A stretch of 64,000 bases of DNA from JAENVU01 sp963765075 (GTDB taxonomy: Bacteria > Actinomycetota > Acidimicrobiia > IMCC26256 > JAENVU01), in NCBI GenBank assembly GCA_963765075.1, contig CAVXVA010000003.1:682001-746000 (forward strand), given 5' to 3'. Numbering within the stretch: the stretch's first letter is position 1; every line of letters starts with the position of its first letter. The notes beneath the pieces were generated by a model. That model saw only the letters and a list, made by a program, of their open reading frames with translations, ran no database searches and had not been told where the DNA came from. This document shows positions 43,831 through 52,367 of this stretch, in pieces. A program made the position numbers and the translations under genes.

Positions 43831-43907
43831 TGGCCCCGACCTGCGGCACTGAGGGGTCTTAAGGTTATCGCTCCGAACTCGACCAGCAGGCGGCCCGGCC
43901 CACTCCG

Positions 43908-45023
43908 ATGAAGTTCATGTTCATCTCGCACGACACCCGGGGCGGCTCGAGCGTGAGCCAACGTCAACTCGCCCGGCGCTTGACGGCCCGCGGCCATCAG
44001 GTCGAGATTCTCGCCGGCGTCCCCGAGAGTCGCTTCGTGCGCCCGTTCTACGAACGCCAGGTCGACCTGTCGACCAAGCTGCGCGGCAACCCGCTCCGCC
44101 GCGGGGCCTTGGCCCTCGAACGGCCGATGGGACGCCGCATCCACCGCGTCGACACCCCCGATCACCCCACGTGGATGTGCGTCGTGCCCGAGAACGCGAT
44201 GCGCACCCTCTGGCGATCGTTCGAACCCGACGTGGTGGTCGCAGCCAGCATCGACCGTGTGTCGTGGCGGCGGATCCGGGCCCAGCTCCGGGCCCGGGGG
44301 GTGCCCAGCGTCCTCTATCTCCGCGAGGCCTCGGGGAAGGGGCATCTGACGGTGACCGGCGCACCTCCCGACCTCCTCCTCGCCAACGCCGAGAGTCTCG
44401 CGGAGGAAGCGCGGGCCGCGGGATACGACTGCACGGTGGTTCCGTCCATCGTGGATCTCGACGGCGCCCGCACCGAGACCACCCGGTCGGCCGTCGTCCT
44501 CATCAATCCGATCGAGATGCTCGGCGGGGATCGGATCTGGGCACTGGCCGCGGCCCGCCCCGACATTCCGTTCGTCGTTCGCGAATCCAACATGATGAGC
44601 GAGGAGGAACACGCCGCGGTCGACCGTGAACTCCCGAGCCATCCGAACGTCACGGTGCTGCCGTACACCACGAACCCCGCCGAGTTGTACGAGGACGCCC
44701 GCATCCTGCTCGTCCCCCACCGAGTCAACAATCGTCCGCGAGTCGTCCTCGAGGCCCAGACCAACGGGATCCCGGTGCTGGCCACCGAGTTCCCCGGCCT
44801 CCTCGAAGCGGTGGGCGCCGGTGGGCTCCTGATCCCGAACGACGCCGAGGCGCCAGCCTGGGTCGCGGCACTGAGCGAGATGTGGGACGACCCGGTCCGG
44901 TACGAAGCGCTCGCGACTGCCGCTCGAGCTCATGCCGCGCGCGACGAAGTGGATCCGGAGTTCGTCATCTCGCGGTTCGAGGCGTTGGTCACGGATCTGG
45001 TGAACGGCTACCGCACACCGTGA
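43908..45023 (+). CDS. GT4-like glycosyltransferase
   Basis: 371 aa. GT-B fold: MKFMFISHDTRGGSSVSQRQ at the N-terminus, then SVLYLREASGKGHLTVTG, LLLANAESLAEEAR and the C-terminal domain with VTVLPYTTNPAELYEDARIL and RPRVVLEAQTNGIPVLATEF, which holds the conserved E-x7-E donor-site region. It starts about 77 nt from the divergent metallo-beta-lactamase gene, so the gap holds promoters for both. Confidence 0.85.
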   Translation: MKFMFISHDTRGGSSVSQRQLARRLTARGHQVEILAGVPESRFVRPFYERQVDLSTKLRGNPLRRGALALERPMGRRIHRVDTPDHPTWMCVVPENAMRTLWRSFEPDVVVAASIDRVSWRRIRAQLRARGVPSVLYLREASGKGHLTVTGAPPDLLLANAESLAEEARAAGYDCTVVPSIVDLDGARTETTRSAVVLINPIEMLGGDRIWALAAARPDIPFVVRESNMMSEEEHAAVDRELPSHPNVTVLPYTTNPAELYEDARILLVPHRVNNRPRVVLEAQTNGIPVLATEFPGLLEAVGAGGLLIPNDAEAPAWVAALSEMWDDPVRYEALATAARAHAARDEVDPEFVISRFEALVTDLVNGYRTP

Positions 45024-45043
45024 CGCCCACGGCGCCGGCCGAC

Positions 45044-45970
45044 TCAGCCGGCCGTGAAGTCGTAGGGAAATCGCGCCAACGTCGAGAGGATGCCGTCGAC
45101 CTGCTCGGTGGTGAGTCGTTGCCGCCACCGCTCCGGTTGCTCGTCGGACTTGCGTTGCGTGCGGTAGCCGCTCCCGTCGCGATCCGACTCGACGAGATAG
45201 CGCTCGGTCCCCGCACCCCACTCCAGGCCGACCGCCTCGAGAAGCGCCTTCGCCGATACGACCGGATCGAGACAGAGCGCCTCGTGGCGCACGACCGTCC
45301 ACTCGGGATGACGTTCGCGCGCCTCGCGCAACGCACACGCGCCAACTCCGTAGGTGAAGGCCTGCCGCTCGATCAAGGGCGCCTCCCGCGAGATCGGCGC
45401 CACGCTCCACCGCTCCTCGGCGACTCGGCCGAGTCCGACGACAGCCCGGCCGTCCTTGCCGAAACCGAGTTCACTCCAACTCGCCAGCGCATTCAGCGGG
45501 TGCCGCTCCACGATGACGACACTCGGCGCGAACCGATCCACGATCCACTCGATGTTCCACTCGGCGCGGACCGACTTCGCGACCACGTGGCGCACACCGT
45601 CGACGGCAATCCGCGGGACGGCGAGCGCCGAGATCATCGCCAACCCGGGCGACACCTTGCCGTCGAGCCACGCGCGCCAACGCTGATCGACCGGCGATTT
45701 CCGGTACATCCGCCACGCCAACCGACTACGGATCGACTCGGGGCGGCGACCACCGGCGAACGCGCCCGCCCAGAGGCGCGCCATCTCCGGTGCCGGATCG
45801 CCCGGTCGCAACGTCGGTGTGATGAACGAACCGCGCCGGGCTCGGAACGCGAACGGATCGTGATCGCCGTCCGGTTCATGGACATAGGCGGTGTCGGGCG
45901 CGCGACCGAGGGTGTTGCCCACCCAACTGGTTCCCGAACGCGGGAGACCGACGATCAGGACCTTCGCCAC
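45044..45970 (-). CDS. Sulfotransferase-family protein (ST-3)
   Basis: 308 aa. The PAPS loop is right at the N-terminus, KVLIVGLPRSGTSWVGNTLG, and the 3'-phosphate site is VVIVERHPLNALASWSELGF near residue 157. A late TVVRHEALCLDPVVSAKALL block is typical of the family. It reads away from the GT2 gene upstream on the same strand (31-nt gap) and converges on the GT4 gene. Acceptor unknown. Confidence 0.82.
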   Translation of the reverse strand: MAKVLIVGLPRSGTSWVGNTLGRAPDTAYVHEPDGDHDPFAFRARRGSFITPTLRPGDPAPEMARLWAGAFAGGRRPESIRSRLAWRMYRKSPVDQRWRAWLDGKVSPGLAMISALAVPRIAVDGVRHVVAKSVRAEWNIEWIVDRFAPSVVIVERHPLNALASWSELGFGKDGRAVVGLGRVAEERWSVAPISREAPLIERQAFTYGVGACALREARERHPEWTVVRHEALCLDPVVSAKALLEAVGLEWGAGTERYLVESDRDGSGYRTQRKSDEQPERWRQRLTTEQVDGILSTLARFPYDFTAG

Positions 45971-46001
45971 GGGGAACGACGTTAGCGGCTGGGTTCCGCG
46001 A

Positions 46002-46808
46002 TCATGACGGGCCGAGGAACCGCTCGCACGCCTCGGTCCAGGCAGTGCGACCCTCGACGCGATTGCTCTCCGTGCCGTGGGCCGACACTCCGTTGTGGTA
46101 CACGATCCCGCCGTAGACGGTCCCGATCACGCCGGGGCCACGCACCTCCGACGGTTCGATCAAGGCAACCCGCGGCGCTTCCCGCATCGAGATCCGCTCG
46201 GCGACATCCCACGACACGCCGTGAACGAAATCCTCGCTGGACCGCCACGACGAGCGGATGAAGGTGTGGCGGCGCTCGCGAAAGGTCGCAGTGCGCATCG
46301 CCAGCATGCTCGGGTGCGCGAAGTTGCGATACAGGCGGCCACCCACCACCGCGTTCCCCGCATCGAGATGACTCCGAAGTACATCGAGCCAGTCCGGCGA
46401 AACGGGGAAGGCGTCGACGTCGAGGGTGGCGAAGTACTCGGTCCGCACGAGACCGGTCGCGAGATCCATCGCCGGACCGTGACCCAGGTTGATGGGTACC
46501 TTGAGGCTCCGGACCGGTGCATCGCGAAGGTACGCGCGCGACTCGTCGCGAGATGCGTTGTCGACCACCACGATCTCGGTGCCCTCCGGTGAGAACCGCC
46601 GGATCGCGTCGACCACCGTTCGGAGGTAGTCGACGGTGTTCCAGTTGACCGTCAGTACGGTGAACCGGCCCGGCGCCAGCGTCGCGCGGCGGCGCGACGC
46701 GGCCGTTCGTCCGACGAGCGACGCTCCTTGACCGAGCGCTCGGGTGGCATGGAACTTCGCGTCGGACGCGAGCGAGCGGCGGGACCCGGAGGTCGTCGAA
46801 CTGTTCAT
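46002..46808 (-). CDS. GT2-family glycosyltransferase, module copy A1
   Basis: 268 aa. GT-A landmarks are FTVLTVNWNTVDYLRTVVDA, VVVDNASRDESRAYL, INLGHGPAMDLATGLVRTEY and the metal site FATLDVDAFPVSPDWLDVL. The last part reads GTVYGGIVYHNGVSAHGTES. It is clearly a relative of the first domain of the 49613-51409 protein: both share NWN, HGPAMDLA, LDVDAFP and a YHNG-[VA]-S element. It is divergent from the sulfotransferase-GT2 fusion, with an 80-nt gap. Confidence 0.88.
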   Translation of the reverse strand: MNSSTTSGSRRSLASDAKFHATRALGQGASLVGRTAASRRRATLAPGRFTVLTVNWNTVDYLRTVVDAIRRFSPEGTEIVVVDNASRDESRAYLRDAPVRSLKVPINLGHGPAMDLATGLVRTEYFATLDVDAFPVSPDWLDVLRSHLDAGNAVVGGRLYRNFAHPSMLAMRTATFRERRHTFIRSSWRSSEDFVHGVSWDVAERISMREAPRVALIEPSEVRGPGVIGTVYGGIVYHNGVSAHGTESNRVEGRTAWTEACERFLGPS

Positions 46809-46887
46809 GAGGTGGGAAATCTCCGCGAGCGCTGATCGATGGGGCGGCGCCCGGCGGGCGCACCGTAGCCGAGTACGATCCTTGCTC

Positions 46888-48828
46888 GTGGGGAGCAGTT
46901 CGACGGCACCGGGGCCCAGTTCCGGGGCGGCACCCATCATTGCGTGTGGCCGAGCCGACGATCCATTCGTGGTCATCCTCGGGCACGAGCGGTCGGGCAC
47001 CACGATGCTGCGAGCGATGCTCGATTCGCACCCTGATCTCGCGGTCCCACCGGAGGCGCACTCGGTCATCCGGCTGCTCGGCCGGCAGGTCCGCCCGCTC
47101 GACATCGACGGGTTGCTCGCCGCGGTCCGGGCCGATAAGTACTTCGCCGACTGGCAGCTCACCGACGCGGGCCTCGCCGAACTCCGTGACGACCCCCGAG
47201 TCGTCACCGTGGCCGACGCCGTTGCCGGCCTGTACGCGGCCTACGCCCGCACCCACGGCAAGACCCGATATGGCGACAAGACGCCGAGCCATATGGTCGA
47301 GGTGGAGCTCCTCGCCGATCGCTTCCCGCGCACGCAATTCATCCACATTGTTCGCGACGGTCGCGACGTTGCGGCCTCGATGGTGACCATGGACTTCGGC
47401 GCATCCACGTTTGCCGAAGCCGCACGAGTCTGGCGGCGCAAGACCTTGCGCGCCCACCGAGCCGCGTCGGCACTGGGCCCCGACCGGTATCACCTCATCA
47501 AGTACGAGGACCTCGTCGCGGATCCCGCAGCGGTTCTGACCGACATCTGTGACTTCCTCGATCTGGCCTACCGGCCCGAGATGCTCGAATACCACGAACG
47601 CGCCGACGAATTGCTCGATGGAGTACGCCACACCCATCACATCCAGGGCATCCGCAAGCCCCCAACGGCCGGACTCCGCGATTGGCACGTCGACCTCACC
47701 CCGAACGAGATCGCGATCTTCGACGAGATCGCCGGCACCGCCCTCGACACGTTCGGATACCCACGCTCGGGGCTCCGGCGATCGACTCGCGCCTTCGCCA
47801 CCGCCGCGACGACCGAGGCCCGCATGCGCGTGCGGCGCGCTCGACGCGTCTACGGCCGTCGACTCCGCCGGCGACTGCCGAGCGGTGCCACCAACCACCG
47901 AGCTGCCAACGCGCAGGCGTGGACCACGCCCCCGCCACGTGACCTCGAACCCGAGGGCGCGATTCCTGACCTCGACGTTTCGGTCGTCATTCCGGCCTAC
48001 AACGCCGCCGAGACCTTGGACGAGCAGCTCGATGCCCTGAGTGCCCAGGAGTTTGGCGGGAGCTGGGAAGTCGTGATCGTCGACAACGGTTCCACCGACA
48101 CCACCGCGGCCATCGCCAACCGGTGGCACGACCGCGACCCACGCATCCGACTCGTCGACGGTTCCGAACGCGGCGGCGCGGCCTACGCCCGCAACGCCGG
48201 CGCGCGCATGGCGCACGGTCGGGATCTCGTCTTTTGCGACGCGGACGACATCGTTGTCCCCGGCTGGCTCCAGGCCATGGCCGACGGGCTCCAATCGCAC
48301 GAGTTCGTGTGCGGGCCGTTCGAGCTCCACCGGTTGAATCCGGCGTGGCTCGTCGAGGCGAAGGGAACCACCGGAACCGCGAGCGCCGTGTGGTTCGACG
48401 ACATCTTCCCGTTCGCGAGCTCGTGCAACCTCGGCGTTCGGCGCGCGCGATTTCTGGCGATCGGTGGCTTCGACGAACGCATCATGGTGTGGGAAGACGT
48501 CGAACTGTCGATGCGGCTCTTCCTCGAATCCGTCCCGCTTCACTACGCCGAGGACGCGACCATCCACTATCGCTACCGACAGACCCGACGCGAGTTCTTC
48601 GATCGCGCCCGGGCCTATGGCGCCTGCCGACCTCAGATCGCGGAGCGTCTGCGTGCGTATTCCGGGATCGAGGCCTCTCGCTGGCAAGGGGCCCGGAACT
48701 GGGCGTGGCTCGTTCGCCACATCGGCTTGGTTCGGGGCCAGTCCGGTCAGGCGAAGTGGCTCTGGACTGCCGGCCTCCGCATCGGCGCGCTCGAAGGGTC
48801 CCGCGTCGTTCGTCGGCTGTACCTCTAG
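46888..48828 (+). CDS. Sulfotransferase-GT2 fusion protein (ST-4 / copy B1)
   Basis: 646 aa, two enzymes in one chain. Residues 25-320 are a sulfotransferase: PAPS loop VILGHERSGTTMLRAMLDSH, FIHIVRDGRDVAASMVTMDF, YHLIKYEDLVADPAAVLTDI. A basic linker (RMRVRRARRVYGRRLRRRLP) leads to a GT2 domain from about residue 361: LDVSVVIPAYNAAETLDEQL, VVIVDNGSTDTTAAI, FCDADDIVVPGWLQAM, EDATIHYRYRQTRREFF. The GT2 half closely resembles the stand-alone protein at 51449-52351. I chose the GTG at 46888: TACGAT ends 8 nt before it, suggesting a near-leaderless start; longer in-frame starts exist upstream but overlap the divergent gene. The fusion suggests that sugar addition and sulfation are coupled. Confidence 0.88.
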   Translation: MGSSSTAPGPSSGAAPIIACGRADDPFVVILGHERSGTTMLRAMLDSHPDLAVPPEAHSVIRLLGRQVRPLDIDGLLAAVRADKYFADWQLTDAGLAELRDDPRVVTVADAVAGLYAAYARTHGKTRYGDKTPSHMVEVELLADRFPRTQFIHIVRDGRDVAASMVTMDFGASTFAEAARVWRRKTLRAHRAASALGPDRYHLIKYEDLVADPAAVLTDICDFLDLAYRPEMLEYHERADELLDGVRHTHHIQGIRKPPTAGLRDWHVDLTPNEIAIFDEIAGTALDTFGYPRSGLRRSTRAFATAATTEARMRVRRARRVYGRRLRRRLPSGATNHRAANAQAWTTPPPRDLEPEGAIPDLDVSVVIPAYNAAETLDEQLDALSAQEFGGSWEVVIVDNGSTDTTAAIANRWHDRDPRIRLVDGSERGGAAYARNAGARMAHGRDLVFCDADDIVVPGWLQAMADGLQSHEFVCGPFELHRLNPAWLVEAKGTTGTASAVWFDDIFPFASSCNLGVRRARFLAIGGFDERIMVWEDVELSMRLFLESVPLHYAEDATIHYRYRQTRREFFDRARAYGACRPQIAERLRAYSGIEASRWQGARNWAWLVRHIGLVRGQSGQAKWLWTAGLRIGALEGSRVVRRLYL

Positions 48829-48850
48829 CTCTGCTCTCCGGGGAGGAGGG

Positions 48851-49543
48851 CTACAGGCCGACCTTCTTGCGCAGCCGGCCGGCCGCGCCCCGCGCCCGAC
48901 GCCGGAGCGCTTGGGCACGAATCGCCAACGGCTGATGGAACGGCTGGCTCATCCACTCCTCGTCGAGTGAACCGCTCCCCAGCCGACGAAATGCGACCCA
49001 CTGCGTGCCGACGCGAATGGTTTCCCACCGCGGGTCGGCCTCGAGGTACCGCCGCAGCTCGTACGGGGCCGCGAGATGGGTGTCGTCGATGATCAGGGTG
49101 CCTCCGGTGACCAGATGCGACGCCGCGTAGTACCAGTCGATCTGGGGAAACGGGAACCCGTGGCAGCCGTCGACCATGACCAGATCCAGATCACCGATTT
49201 CGAGCCGGGGCAACGTCTCGGTCGAGGACCCGGGGCAGAGCGTGACGGTGGCGGTGCTCACGTCGTGGGCGGCACACCACTCGATGACTGCTTCGCCCTC
49301 GGAAGCATCGAGGAAACACGCCGTGTGCACGGCGCCCGCGGCGGCCAACACGATCGTCGTGGCGCCACACCCCGTCTCGAGGGTGCGCTGGCCGGGCTGG
49401 ACCGTGTCGGTCAGGAACTCCAAGCAGTCTTGCGCCGCCGCCCAGACGCCGGTGGGCGCATTGAGGTGCACCGTCGGCGGTTCCGTGGCCAGCAACTCGA
49501 GCACCCGCGCCCGGTCGCCCGGATTCGTCATCGTCGGTTCCAT
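48851..49543 (-). CDS. Class I SAM-dependent methyltransferase
   Basis: 230 aa. SAM-binding motif I is RTLETGCGATTIVLAAAGAV near residue 58, then acidic FLDASEGEAVIEW, motif II region DLDLVMVDGCHGFPFPQIDW and VTGGTLIIDDTHLAAPYELR. The ATG at 49543 has AGGAGG 8 nt before it; other in-frame ATGs flank it. The C-terminus is basic (ALRRRARGAAGRLRKKVGL). It lies inside the glycan island between the two GT2 modules, so O-methylation of a sugar is a fair inference; Wzt-dependent chains are often capped by methylation. Confidence 0.85.
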   Translation of the reverse strand: MEPTMTNPGDRARVLELLATEPPTVHLNAPTGVWAAAQDCLEFLTDTVQPGQRTLETGCGATTIVLAAAGAVHTACFLDASEGEAVIEWCAAHDVSTATVTLCPGSSTETLPRLEIGDLDLVMVDGCHGFPFPQIDWYYAASHLVTGGTLIIDDTHLAAPYELRRYLEADPRWETIRVGTQWVAFRRLGSGSLDEEWMSQPFHQPLAIRAQALRRRARGAAGRLRKKVGL

Positions 49544-49612
49544 CGTTCTCGCCTCCTGGATCACGACCCAAGCGGCCGTGATCCGTATTCGGTCGCGGCC
49601 GGGCCGCGCAGG

Positions 49613-51409
49613 TTACGCGACGTCGGCGTGCTGACCGCCGGGAGGCGATACGCCCCAGCGACCGACACGCGCCCGACGCAACCGGGCCTCGACAATTCCG
49701 AGCTTGGCCATCTGGCGGGCCCGCACCGTCGAGTTCTTGGCCATGGCCCCGTTCTTCAGCCAGGTGAGTCCGCCGTAATGACGGAACTTCGTGCGCCACT
49801 CCACCGGCATCTCAGTCCACGTGAGACCGGCGGCGACCAGCGCTTCGAAGTAGGTGGCACCGACGTCGAACGACACGCCGAGCGTGGCCGAACCCGGGTC
49901 CTTCACGTCGCGCGACTGGAACGTGGACTCGACCCGACCCCGCACCTGATCCAGATCGAGCAGAAGCAACCACGGGCTCGGCCGGTTCGCGAGCCGCCGC
50001 GTCGCCCCGGTGACCGGGTGAACGTACACACCATGCGGATTGAGCATGCGGGCACACACCATCGCCGAACCGGTCGTGAGCGCGGTATCGACCATGTCGA
50101 CGAGCCAGTCGGATTCGCGGTACTCGACGTCCGAGTCGCTGAACACCGCGAATCGGGAGGGGCACGTCGCCAGCCATCCGTCGATCCAGTCCGCATGATT
50201 CCGGCCTTCGATGGCCTGTTCGAGTGTGAGCCAGCCGAGGGCCTCCCACGCCCGCAACATCGGCACCGAGCCGTCGGTCGAACCGGCATCCCCGACCACG
50301 AGGTCGAAGGAGCGACCGGCGTGGCGTCGCATCGACCGGATGCACAGCTCGGTCACGTGGGCGGTGTTGAGCGTCGCGACGTGCACGGTGACCGACGGGT
50401 CGCCCGCGTGGGACACCGAGTTCGTCGTCGAGGGTCCGCCCGACACCCACTCGTCGGCACCGAGCACGGCCTGACCGTCGAGGTGCTCGGTCACGGCCTC
50501 GTCCCAGGCACATTCGGCATCGCTGCGGGTCAGCCCGTCGATCTTGACGTCGGATCGCAACCGCGTCGACGCACCGTTGTGATACACGAACTCACCGAAC
50601 ACCGAGCCGAGCTGGAGCGGGCCGCGCACACTCGTCCGTTCGAAGGCGGCGATGTGATCCCGGCCCTCGCGTATCGTGATGCTTTCCCCGGTGTCCCACT
50701 CGTCGATCCCCATCCGTTCGGGGTTCCAGGTACCGATGTGGGGCGTGAAGGTATGGCGCCGCTGCGCGAAATGCGCGGTGCGCATGGCCAGACAACACGG
50801 GTGGATGTACCCCCGAGCGGCTTCGGCCCCGGCGACGGTCGCGCCGTGGTCCAAGGGGGCGAGCAAGGTCTCGAGCCACCCGGCCGTGATCGGGAAGGCG
50901 TCGACATCGAGCGCGACCACGAACTCCGTGCGGCTCATCAGAAACGCCAGGTCCATCGCCGGGCCGTGGTAGATGTTCTGGGGCAGGAGCAGGCACCGAA
51001 CCCGGCCCTCGGTCCGACAGGTCCGCAGGAACGGACGGCTGCCATCGTTGGAGCCGTTGTCGATGACCAGTACCTCGATCGGAATCCCCGATGGCGAACC
51101 GAAATGTTCGATCGCCCGCAAGACGTCCCGCAGCAAGTCCATCGAGTTCCAGTTGACGATGGCGATCGTGACACCCGGGCGGAGTCCGAGACCAGGGATC
51201 CGCTGCCGGATCACCAGCTTGGCGCGCATGAATCGGAACAGCAGGTTGAGGGGCCGGTTCAAGGCCATGTCGTCGGCGACGCTGGCTTCCCACGGCGGGA
51301 TGAACTCTTCCTGATCGATCCCGCGCACGCGCAACGCGCCCGCGCTGAGCGCCCGCCAGATCGTGGATGGGATGGCCGTGAGCACGGTCAGCGTTTTGGA
51401 GCGGCTCAT
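49613..51409 (-). CDS. Tandem GT2 glycosyltransferase, module copy A2
   Basis: 598 aa with two GT-A domains. Domain 1 (about 78-310) reads VTIAIVNWNSMDLLRDVLRA, VLVIDNGSNDGSRPFL, NIYHGPAMDLAFLMSRTEF, VALDVDAFPITAGWLETLL and FGEFVYHNGAS, the same family as the 46002-46808 protein. Domain 2 (about 335-570) reads VTVHVATLNTAHVTELCIRS, LVVGDAGSTDGSVPML, FAVFSDSDVEYRESDWLVDM and SFDVGATYFEALVAAGLTW. The second domain is less like the first than domain 1 is like copy A1, so it was probably added by fusion. The protein is divergent from the GT2 gene at 51449 by about 40 nt. Confidence 0.88.
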   Translation of the reverse strand: MSRSKTLTVLTAIPSTIWRALSAGALRVRGIDQEEFIPPWEASVADDMALNRPLNLLFRFMRAKLVIRQRIPGLGLRPGVTIAIVNWNSMDLLRDVLRAIEHFGSPSGIPIEVLVIDNGSNDGSRPFLRTCRTEGRVRCLLLPQNIYHGPAMDLAFLMSRTEFVVALDVDAFPITAGWLETLLAPLDHGATVAGAEAARGYIHPCCLAMRTAHFAQRRHTFTPHIGTWNPERMGIDEWDTGESITIREGRDHIAAFERTSVRGPLQLGSVFGEFVYHNGASTRLRSDVKIDGLTRSDAECAWDEAVTEHLDGQAVLGADEWVSGGPSTTNSVSHAGDPSVTVHVATLNTAHVTELCIRSMRRHAGRSFDLVVGDAGSTDGSVPMLRAWEALGWLTLEQAIEGRNHADWIDGWLATCPSRFAVFSDSDVEYRESDWLVDMVDTALTTGSAMVCARMLNPHGVYVHPVTGATRRLANRPSPWLLLLDLDQVRGRVESTFQSRDVKDPGSATLGVSFDVGATYFEALVAAGLTWTEMPVEWRTKFRHYGGLTWLKNGAMAKNSTVRARQMAKLGIVEARLRRARVGRWGVSPPGGQHADVA

Positions 51410-51448
51410 GGATCGCTACTGTAGGCGGGCAGATTCTCCGGGGGGACC

Positions 51449-52351
51449 GTGCCGCCGAACGCTGAAACGGGTATCGACCAGAGCCCGATCGAGCTCTCCA
51501 TCATCATCCCCGCGCACAACGAGGCGGCCACGATCGGCCAGCAGCTCGACGCGCTGACCGCCCAGCACTGGGACGGCACCTGGGAGCTGATCGTGGTCGA
51601 CAATTGCTCGACCGACGCCACCGCGGACGTCGTCGAGTCCTACGGCCGCACGGACCGCCGGGTTCGCCTCGTGTCGGCGACCGAGATCCCGAGCCGGAAC
51701 TACGCCCGGAACGTGGGCATCCATGCCAGCCGGGGCGTCGCCTTCGCCTTGACCGACGCCGATGACATCGTCGGGTCGCAGTGGGTCGGAGCGATGGGCG
51801 ACGCGCTGCGGACCCACGAGTTGGTCACGGGTCCCCTCGAACTCGATCGACTCAACCCACCCGAACTCGCCGGCTCCCGCGGTCGGCGCCATGAATGGAA
51901 GTCGCCGACCTTCTGGGAGATCTTTCCCTGCGCCCACGGCAACAACATCGGGATGCAGCGGGCCGCGTGGGATCGGATCGGCGGATTCGACGAAGATCCA
52001 CGACTGCTCGGTTCCGAAGACCTCGAGATCTCGATGCGGGCCTGGATCGACGGCATCGAGCTGTATTTCGCGACCGACGCGATGGTGCACTACCGCTACC
52101 GCACCGACCCGCACGTGCTGTGGCAACAGGCGCGGCGCTACGGGCGGTCCCGACCGATGCTCGTCCGCAAGTTGCGCGAGGCCGGCCGAGCCCGGCCGCC
52201 GCGGTTCGCCGGCTGGCGATCCTGGATCTGGCTCGTGGTCCACCTCCCCGACCTGCGCCGGGCCGCCGGACGAGCCGGTTGGGTGTGGGTCGCCGGCAAT
52301 CGTCTGGGTCAGCTCGAAGGTTCGATCCGCTATCGTTCTTTGTTCGTCTGA
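51449..52351 (+). CDS. GT2-family glycosyltransferase, module copy B2
   Basis: 300 aa. GT-A landmarks: IELSIIIPAHNEAATIGQQL, LIVVDNCSTDATADVV, YARNVGIHASRGVAFA and the metal site LTDADDIVGSQWVGAM. The late part MVHYRYRTDPHVLWQQARRY and WLVVHLPDLRRAAGRAGWVW matches the GT2 half of the fusion at 46888-48828 almost element for element. GTG start with GGGGGGA directly upstream. It is followed by the Stf0-like sulfotransferase gene after 16 nt. Confidence 0.92.
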   Translation: MPPNAETGIDQSPIELSIIIPAHNEAATIGQQLDALTAQHWDGTWELIVVDNCSTDATADVVESYGRTDRRVRLVSATEIPSRNYARNVGIHASRGVAFALTDADDIVGSQWVGAMGDALRTHELVTGPLELDRLNPPELAGSRGRRHEWKSPTFWEIFPCAHGNNIGMQRAAWDRIGGFDEDPRLLGSEDLEISMRAWIDGIELYFATDAMVHYRYRTDPHVLWQQARRYGRSRPMLVRKLREAGRARPPRFAGWRSWIWLVVHLPDLRRAAGRAGWVWVAGNRLGQLEGSIRYRSLFV

Positions 52352-52367
52352 CCGTCTCGGGGGAGTC

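Noticed and set aside
45024..45060. Palindromic GCCGGC repeats between the convergent GT4 and ST-3 genes
   Set aside because: The GCCGGC copies can pair in several registers, but the arms are short and low-complexity; too weak to call a terminator.
45982..48918. Minus-strand open frame of about 980 codons opposite the sulfotransferase-GT2 fusion
   Set aside because: It runs across two real genes on different strands; only its last part, in the frame of the A1 GT2 gene's neighbour, looks coding by chance. No motifs.
49076..51424. Plus-strand open frame of about 780 codons opposite the tandem GT2 gene and methyltransferase
   Set aside because: Antisense to two genes with clear catalytic motifs; its own peptide has no recognisable domain.
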